In this document: in pieces, positions 56,229 through 64,000 of the stretch
Layout of the letters: each line of letters opens with the position of its first letter
Numbering within the stretch: position 1 is the stretch's first letter
Assembly: GCF_030272615.1 (NCBI RefSeq)
Contig: NC_081409.1
Span: 22,200,260 to 22,264,259, forward strand
Length of the DNA: 64,000 nucleotides
Reading direction: 5' to 3'
From: Cryptomeria japonica
Lineage: Eukaryota > Streptophyta > Pinopsida > Cupressales > Cupressaceae
The notes under the pieces: model-generated
Database searches by the model: none
What the model saw: the letters and a program-made list of their open reading frames with translations, nothing else
Told to the model about the DNA's origin: nothing
Translations under genes and position numbers: made by a program

Positions 56229-59200
56229 TCATTCTGCAGCTTCTTCTTGAACCTCTGCATCTAGCACATCATACTTTCTTATCCACTCTTGGCACACGTC
56301 ATCAGTAGGCCATGAGAACTTAAAAAATTTCCCTTTTGTCTTGGCTAATCTCTTCCAAGAGTTCCTCATTTTATTGACCTCTGAATTTAGGAAACCATAG
56401 TGTGATTTTATTTTCTCTATCTCCTCAATCGTTCTAATAAATAGGGAAGTATCATCTGTATTAATGATTCCCTTTATCCTTAATGATAGGCTGGCTCCTA
56501 ATTCATTAAGCCATATTTGTTTGTCCTTCAATTGAGTTGGATTGGCAAAACCCCTTGGGAATAATTCAAATACTTGCTCAGTGTACTCTTTCCTATACAA
56601 GTTGATCTTCCTCTCTACATTAGCTACTCCTTCTGCTAAATGTGCCAGATCCTTTATCATGTCACAAGTGGATTTGATAATGGGGTTAGCCCTTTCCTCA
56701 TCATAAGATACACATATAAGTTCTAGGTCCTCCTCCCTAGGCTTCCACTTATCCAAAATAGGCATTAGAACAACCTTGTCTCCATTGAGCTCATTCCACA
56801 TATCCAAAACTTTACTCATATTGTTATACACCAATGATGATCCTATAGTGTCAGCAAAACTCAAAATTGTGGCCCTCACTCTCTCTTCATATTTATTTGC
56901 AAACAGGATTTGAGCCTGTTTTAGCTTCTCCAACTCTTGAGGAGTGATCTCAACTGATTGGGAACTAGAAGGTGCAGGAGAAGGTGGGAATTCAATGATA
57001 GGGCTAGTAGATGGAGGCTGTGCAGGAGAAGAAGCAATCATCAATGTTGAGGACTCACCTCGATGGTATTAACCTACCAATTGGCTTTTCAAATTAGAAA
57101 TAATAGTGTCTCGGCTCATTACCTCTCCTTTGGCATCATTGTAAGCTTTGTGGATAGTCTCTAACTTAGTTTGGAGAACTGCCTTTTCCATTGCTTCTTT
57201 CTCTGCCACTGCAACATTCAATTTTTTAGTCTGTAAGACTGTGCTAGCAGCCTCCACCACTCTAGTATTTTGCACTCTCTTCACTATCATACCTCCAAGG
57301 TAGCTTGACTCTGGGGTATCTGTTTCTTTTTATTTTCATCTCTTTTCAGAGACCACATGACCAAAGCAACATTATCCTTGCTGAAGGTTACTCCTTCCAT
57401 AGGCTTGGTTTCTTTCCTGACTGCCTCTAGAACCAAGGCATCTGCTATATCCCATTCAGGGAGGATGAGTACACTAGCCTTTTCTACCATCTCCCTTCCT
57501 TGCTCAGGAGTGATGGTCTTAAATTCAATGACCATTTCTTGCTTTATTTCTTCCTCCACCACAGTTGCATCCTTGTGGAGCTGCTCACTCTTCCTTTTCT
57601 CGACATCTGGCATTAAACTTATCAATATTCTACTTCCACACAAATTGCATGAAAACTCACGAGGTAACAAAGTTGCTATCAGCTAAGAATTCCTCACTGG
57701 CCTATTTAATGATAGGATCCAGTTCCTGGCCTTTGAACTCATTGGTGGTTATGTTCATCTCAGCATCTTCTGGATCTTGAGGCATTCCATCTTCTATTTC
57801 ATCATAGGTATAGGCTATCTCCCCAAGACTCCCTAACTGCAACAATTTCTCAGCTGCTGCCTGCTCATCTCCTATATGAATAGGGGATTGAGATGGGGAA
57901 TACAAGGGCTCATTAGATTTCACTTCCTTTCCCACCCTTTGCTTCTTTAGGGATTCCTGAATGTCAATGACATCTTGTATTTTCCTCTTCCCTTTTGAAG
58001 TAGAAGGTTCCCCTATTGTTGGAACCAAAACACTGTACTTGGATTTTCTATGTAGCACATAGTCACCAGGAGGGATTGCTTTAGTAGATGCAGACCTAGC
58101 TAGAACTAGTCTTGCCTTCTCAGGATTGTTTTTAATCACTTCTTCCCTCTTCTCTTTCAATGTTTGTATTACATCTTCAAAACAAAGAATTAGGAATTTT
58201 GCCTTTTCCTCAAAGGGGTGAAAACTGGATAAGGGGTCATAGCTGGTGTCAAATTGGTGCACAAAATCTAGAGCCTTCTTGTAGGCCACCCATTTTTCTT
58301 TCCTTAGCTCTTGCTCATCCAAATCAAACTCATTTCTGATGAGGTCTTTAGGGAATTGGAATTGGTGAGGTCTGCCTTTGCATACTGCCCTCTTCCTAAA
58401 CATACTGTTAAAGAAGTCTCCAGGGTCAGAAAACCTTGACACTGTAGTGGATAGCCGATATGGTTGAAAGAACTCCTCAAAACACTTCCACCCACCTTTA
58501 GTAATCATAAACTGATGTGCTATTGTTACTATAGGGAAAATGGTCCCTTTTCCTCTGTTAGATAGCTCTGCCTCTTGCACACTCAAAATCTGCTTGAGGA
58601 CTTCTGCAATTCCTACTTTCAGTGGGACCTGATATGGCAGCAAAAATGGAGTGCCTCTGAAACCACACACTCTAAAAACTATGGAAATAGGGTATAAGTA
58701 CATGTCACCCCAATTGTGAACAATTTTGATTCCTTCAGCATACTCCTTTGGCCTAAGAAACTCCAAAAGAGCTTTAGGGACCCTTGGATTCTTTGAGCAT
58801 AAAAGAATTCTGATCTTGGATACAAAGCACTTATCAAACTTTAGGTAGCTAGCATCTTCCCTGTCCCATGACAACACTGTGCTCCATAATTGAACTGGCA
58901 TTTTCTCCTTATCCTTTTCTTTCACCAGATCCATTCCATTGGCAAAGTGGTCACCACCCTTGAATAGAAATAGATGCATGAGAAGGGAGTACCATCCAAA
59001 AGGCCTATCCACCTTACCAATCTTTATCCCTATCAAGCCTTCATGGATTGCATCAGTAATATAGGGGCATAATCAAATGTAACTGCCAGAGAAGGATTTA
59101 AAATTTGAGCTATCATTAACATGTAATGAGTCGGCATGTTCACTTCAGCATCCTCTTCAAAAATTTGGCTAAGTGACCAATATAATCCTTTGGCTCTAAG

Positions 59201-59806
59201 AGTGAACAAATTTAAGGAGAAAGGCTCCATAGTATTAGGTTCTACAATAGTCAATCCACCTATTTTAACAAAAAATTCTTTAAGAGGTCCATTTCTAAGG
59301 TGATTCCTCTATGCATTGTAGACCTGAGCCAATGATTTAAAATTAATGGGCTCCAAATAATTGGACACCTCACTGAGCCCAAATACATTTTTGAACTCAT
59401 CATCATTTATTTCAATGAGGGTTTTTTCATTTATATCCCTAACACTTTTGGTAACAGGGTTATAGTTGTGTGCAATCTGAGTTAGGAGATCCACATCCAT
59501 GAACACTCCAGGGACCATCAATTTACCTACATCTAACTCCCAAATATTGTTCATTGGGGTTGGGGAGTGTCTCATAATAAATCCAACCTTGAATAAACCC
59601 AAACCTGACAACCCTATTTGTGGGTCTCTCAGCCAATTACCCTCATCATACAATCCTTCTCCTATTCTCAAGCGAGGAGCCTTGGGCACTAATTCTTTAA
59701 CCTTAGCTGCTACGTTTGTGGACATAGACAACTATTCCAGGAAATCATCACAAATTGCTCTCTCTTGGTAATTAACTTTCCCTGTGAAGTCCCTTCTAGG
59801 TGCCAT
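56229..59806 (-). pseudogene. ORF of element J: about 1,190-residue protein, I/J subfamily
   Basis: Start ATG 59806 (MAPRRDFTGKVNYQERA). There is an early stop near 59734, TAG at 59309, a one-base deletion near 59073, frame changes near 57700 and 57290, and the end at 56229. The uninterrupted 445-codon piece 59036-57702 is the best-preserved member of the family here. Motifs: NYNPVTKSVRDINEKTLIEI; DAIHEGL; WYSLLMHLFLFKGG; PVQLWSTVLSWDRED; EFLRPKEYAEG; VHNWGDMYLYP; FRVCGFRGTPFLLPYQVP; a nuclear-signal-like KGKRKIQ and KKQR; TPEQGREMV with LPEWDIADALVL; and a coiled-coil C-terminus (QELEKLKQAQILFANKYEER). The alignment with I is clear from LHEG onward. No enzymatic motif is seen; function unknown. 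Confidence 0.8.
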
Positions 59807-60129
59807 CTCAATGATATGCAATTAATTCAATTACTAATCACAACAATTCTTTAATAGAACAAAACCACAATTCGATCAAACTTTCAAGTAACTGGTAAGC
59901 AAGATACAAGAAAACCTATTCTCGGCCTGAAGAACTCTGCTCTGCACCAGATTTTTCACAACAACTCTTTGAAATGATGCCTACATTCAATTGATGTGAG
60001 CGTATATACTGCAATCAGGTTCTTAACTATGACATTATCACCACAGGCTTCGGCCATCACCTTAGAATTGAATTCACGAATGAATTCAAAAATTTCACTC
60101 CAATGGATCACAAAATGTCTGTGTTTCTA
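59807..60129 (-). other. Proximal leader of J
   Basis: Non-coding, AT-rich, between the J start and the tandem array. No motif recognised. Confidence 0.4.
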
Positions 60130-61195
60130 TCACTTTCTTGTTTTGCCATTTCACGAAGCCTAAAATCTGTGCTTCTTCATAAAGCAAAATCATGCCAACC
60201 ATTAGATACAGTGAAACTTGCACGACTTTTACTTTATTGACTATTCTTCATCCGATGACAGACTTAGATCTCTTTCGCCATTTCGTGAAAGCTAAACATC
60301 GTGCACATTCACCCAATGAAACCGTGTGGGTCGTTCGATCAGAAGGAACTTGATCGGTCTTTATTCTATCCTGTGACTAGTGGCTAACCCCACTAACAGC
60401 ACACCGAGCATTTAAGGCTAGCGGTTTTGCTGTTTTGCGAACGATAATTACCTTGCATCTTCGGGTTGCGAAATAGCGCCCACCATCAGATCCCTTTTGA
60501 GATACTCACCTTTTAACAAACTTAACTAGTAGCAGTGGGCCCTTTGACTCAACATCATCCAACCTGGCAACCGACTAGCAAAGGAAACCAACGTGTCAAT
60601 CTTTTATTCATCGAACAACTTCCATGAGATCCACTTTAGGTCCGCCATGTGTATTTGACAACTTGCCTTTTTGTCAGCGGTCCGATCCATTTGCTCTGCC
60701 ACGACACCGACCAAGTGCCTGCCATGTCACTTCGCTATTTCACGAAGGTTAAATTTCGGTCACCTTAAGGCTGCAAAATGGCGCTGACCATTCGATCAAA
60801 AGGAACTTGATTGATCTTTACTTTCAATCCTTACCACCTCATGGATCAACTTTCCCTTTCACCATTTCGTGAAGCATAAAACCCGTGCATCTTTGGCTTG
60901 CGAAATAGCGTGAGCCGTCCGATCAAAAGGAATTTGATCACTATTTACCATAGTCTTTGCTGGATGCCGGAGCCAATTTCCTTTTTGCCATTTTGTGAAG
61001 GTTAAATCTCAGTCACCTTTATCTTGCAAAACCACGCGGGCCGTCTGATCAAATAGAACTTGATTGGTCTTTATCTTTAGTGAAAACTTGGATTGCCAGA
61101 CCCACTTCCGCCTTTCGCCACTTCGTGAATGGTAACTCACAAGCATCTTAGGGCTACAAAATCATGCGCGCCTTTAGATTAAAAGGAACCTCCTC
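60130..61195 (-). repeat. Tandem array of about 130-bp units in the J leader
   Basis: Six or seven degenerate units, clear at about 60150, 60276, 60720, 60851, 60981 and 61111. Each has TTTCGCCATTTCGTGAAGG, TTGCGAAATAGCGYG, GCCGTCCGATCAAAAGGAAC and TTGATCGGTCTTTA. CGCCATTTCG pairs with CGAAATAGCG, and GATCAA with TTGATC, so each unit can fold twice. The array is richer in GC and CpG than its surroundings. It lies upstream of J on the minus strand. Confidence 0.75.
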
Positions 61196-63581
61196 TTTGG
61201 TTAGGAGCCTGATTAAAAATTAAAACCTTATGAAAGACTTAGAAAAATAATGCACTGCTAGACCTACCTAGGAAGAAATAAGAAAGGGGGAGGACACTTC
61301 TCACGGAAAACGAACCCTTCTTTAAGTGAATAAAGTAACACAAAATTAGAAGGAGAGGGTTTTTCTCAGACACTGGAGCAATTAAGACTTAAACCCTAAA
61401 CCCTCTTTGGACCTAAAGCAATTAGAGGTAACAAGGCCATACCAGACTCAAAATTTTCACAGACTTAGCCAATTATGGGACAAGAATACCCATTTTTTAA
61501 ACAGTGATAACAATAAGATTGATGATGGATACATGAAATTTTGTGTCTTTATTGATAATGCAATATATATTCATCACTGAGCCTTATTATGTAACAATGA
61601 AGCATTATACATTTGGGTATGAGGAACCAAGATGTAGAGATATCTCATTGTAGAAACAAACACGTAACAAACAAAGAGTGAACCCTTCATTCTGGATATA
61701 GCGTCGGGGGTCGAGGTATGTGTGATAGTCACAAGCATAACTATCCATGATATTTTGCATAGGATATTCGTCAAATGAACGTACCAACACAAACAACCAC
61801 TGGAACTATTGCCCCAGAACTTCATTGGTTCACACCACAAAAAACAAAAAAAGAAAAAGATCAATCCCATCATGGATCCTCTAGTCACTTGTATACATCC
61901 TTGAGTAGCATAGAAACCGATCTGATTGACAATTGATAAAAGATAAAGACCAAATAGGACAAAATCCACAAGCCATACTAATCCATGTCTTTGTTTTGAT
62001 TTCTTGATGTGATGGTTGATAATATTTGATCTTAGAAAGTGTGGACCTTGTTTAAGACTGACTTGTTTGATTTTGAGTGTATCCATCTATGTTTAAGACA
62101 AGATAATGATCACTTGATATGGATTGTTGATACGATTAATTATACAATTTGATCAGTTGATTGCAGATGTTGATAAGATAGTTTTATCCTTTGTGAAATT
62201 CGTGCGAAGTGTTTGTTGTATATTTGCTAGGGTGTTTGATTCTTGCGAGACATTTTATTGCAAGTTTTTCTGTTGTTTTTTTATTTTTTGGCACTTTTTC
62301 GAAGAGCTTTTTTGATATTTTTGGTTGAATGTTAGATTGATATTTGAATTTTTTTGGTTGATTTTGTGTTTTTGGATTTTTCCAAAACTTTTTGGATGTT
62401 ATTGGTATGAGTTTTAGGATTTTTTCAAAAACTTTTATGATTTTTAGGTTTTTTTAGGGCTTTTTATGATTTTTTAGGATTTTTTCAGAACATTTTCCAA
62501 ATTTTAGGATTTTTTTAGGACTTTTAACGATTTTTAAGGAATTTTTTTAGGACTTTTTCGAATTTTTAGAATTCTTTCAGCTATGCCCCCAACATGTAGA
62601 CCTATTATGACATGATGATCTACAAAATACATGTGGAGACAATGAAATTTTGATATGAAGCTATGCTAATGCAAGAATCAAGATGAAAATGCATTTCCTA
62701 TTTGAACAAGGATGATTGTATGCACGTATCATTTTGTAATTCCTTAATTGAATTAAAGGTACACAAATTTTCAGAGATAGGAGTTCAATCCATTCTCAGA
62801 AGACCTTGGATCATCCAACTTAACACACTATATAACTAGGATTTATAAATGGAGATGCGGAAAACTTCCCCATTGATTCTTGAAACTTTGATCTTTTTTT
62901 GCCTATGTGTTTTCAATTAAATTTATTCCAACTCCTATTGTATGCAAGAAAAGCGGGTCGATAGAACTCAATATGTGAAAAACGGAGCTCTATGGAGCCT
63001 TTCTCACACACCCACAGGACTTCTTGGTGCAAGCTATAGAGTAATGAAGTATCACTCAACTTCCCAAGGTGGGTCCCATGGTTCTCTATCTTACATGGTC
63101 CCTCAAACACTTATAACCATTAGAGACCCTTAGAATCCAATGTGATTAGTTACGTGAGTTATTTTGACTTCAAAAGCATCCTAGATAGAGCCTTGCTACC
63201 AGTCAAATGTCTATAGCCCCGATGAGGTTATTCACTATAATCTCTCGAATATTGCTCCATTGCCAATTGACATTCATAACTCCAATGGAGTTACTCACAT
63301 GTTCCCATAGCCAAGCTTTTATTGCACTTGTGCGTATGATATTTTAGTTACATATCTTTTCTCTTTTGCCTTGATTATTTGATATGGAATTTGGCATAGC
63401 TCTTTTTCTTTTATATTCTTTCCTTGACTTGTAAGTAATGAAACTTGCTTGGGTATGACGATTACAACAATGTTGAAGTAGAATTTTGGATTTTTCACTA
63501 GCCATATGATCAACTAGGTATCTATAATGACTTAGAGCAAATAATTAATGTGTTTGCTTTATACACTCAGATGAGAATGGT
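61196..63581. other. Unresolved element debris
   Basis: No coding frame is convincing. 62280-62580 has repeats of the type TTTTTAGGACTTTTTCGAATT, related to the T-rich repeat of element B at 7187-7318. That suggests a remnant of a Tat-like element's non-coding part. 61390-61404 has two CCCTAAA units. The remaining sequence shows nothing I can name. Confidence 0.35.
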
Positions 63582-64000
63582 TGATGTTTTCATTGATGGA
63601 AACCAACTGGTAACAAGGTTCTATTGGTAATAGACTTCACCTACCGACACAGACAGTCACTACAAGGGTTATCCACACCGACATCCAGTTACATCGACAA
63701 CAGATTATACTAGCAGTCTAAGCCAACTTGGAAATAATATTGTTTATATGAAATGTATTGTAATGTAATATTATATTTGTATGGTCGACATGATGTAATG
63801 TAAAGACTCATATATATAAGATCTTGCAGGTCATTTGAATATATGATATGTAATGTAAGGAAGCGGTAATATGTGATAGGTTATGCTAGCAAATAATTGT
63901 ATATGCATTTTGATGTATTTATCTTGAGAGCGAATAAGAAGCAGAGCAGAGCGAAGCAAGGTTTTGGCAGAGGTATTAGACAAAGCTTAAACCGGTACTG
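63582..64000 (+). repeat. Start of another LTR, running off the window
   Basis: TGATGTTTTCATTGATGGAAACC resembles the usual LTR start TGTTGGTGTTTTCATTGATG. A TATA box (TATATATAAG) is at 63811-63820, followed by an A/G-rich transcribed part. The element body lies right of the window. Confidence 0.5.

Noticed and set aside
60130-61195. Possible CRISPR-like array
   Set aside because: Units are about 130 bp, diverged along their length, without short identical repeats and unique spacers; plant tandem repeat instead.
61390-61404. CCCTAAACCCT, plant telomere-like repeat
   Set aside because: Only two units in AT-rich sequence; expected by chance and not an interstitial telomere array.

Overview
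The window looks like nuclear heterochromatin of a seed plant with a very large, repeat-rich genome. A conifer or other gymnosperm fits best, but that is inference from style only: AT-rich sequence, long decayed LTR retrotransposons, deep nesting, and no host gene, tRNA, rRNA or CRISPR array found in 64 kb. Almost every base belongs to an LTR element or its debris, and most coding frames carry stops.

Layout. (1) 1-18272, minus strand: two Ty3/gypsy elements of one Tat/Ogre-like family in tandem, here called A (internally deleted, 1-4330) and B (nearly full set of domains, 6595-17249). They share the LTR at 4331-6594, which holds a younger solo LTR (4795-5932, TSD ATGAT). (2) 18358-26348, minus strand: element C, a structurally complete LTR retrotransposon (TSD TCCTC). 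It has a gag with up to five zinc knuckles and a second frame of about 1,128 codons, with no recognisable protease, RT, RNase H or integrase. (3) 26518-39398, plus strand: Copia element D (TSD CTTCT/CTTAT). Its RT-RNase H coding region is split by an LTR (F, 31833-37960, TSD GAGGT/GAGGC), and F is split by element G (about 32672-37417). (4) Fragments of an older minus-strand gypsy element E lie at 18273-18357, 26349-26517 and 39399-40167. B, C and D are all inserted in E. (5) 39848-42634: an inverted duplication with arms of about 780 bp. (6) 42315-53989: a composite insertion (TSD AGTTC) holding two plus-strand coding units, H and I. (7) 53990-54741: a head-to-head LTR structure (tail of LTR L, then LTR M). 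(8) 56229-61195, minus strand: unit J with a tandem-repeat leader. (9) The right edge enters another LTR at about 63582.

Main observation. G, H, I, J and the second frame of C encode long proteins (about 975-1190 codons) of one size and plan: an N-terminal globular part, a basic Pro/Ser-rich stretch, and a helical charged C-terminal part. G/H and I/J share clear sequence motifs; C is a weaker match. None shows retroviral enzymes. C proves that one such frame travels in a pol-less LTR retrotransposon. The LTR in front of H starts with the same roughly 20-bp sequence as the Tat-like LTRs of A/B, so these units may be non-autonomous elements mobilised by autonomous relatives. I do not recognise the protein family.
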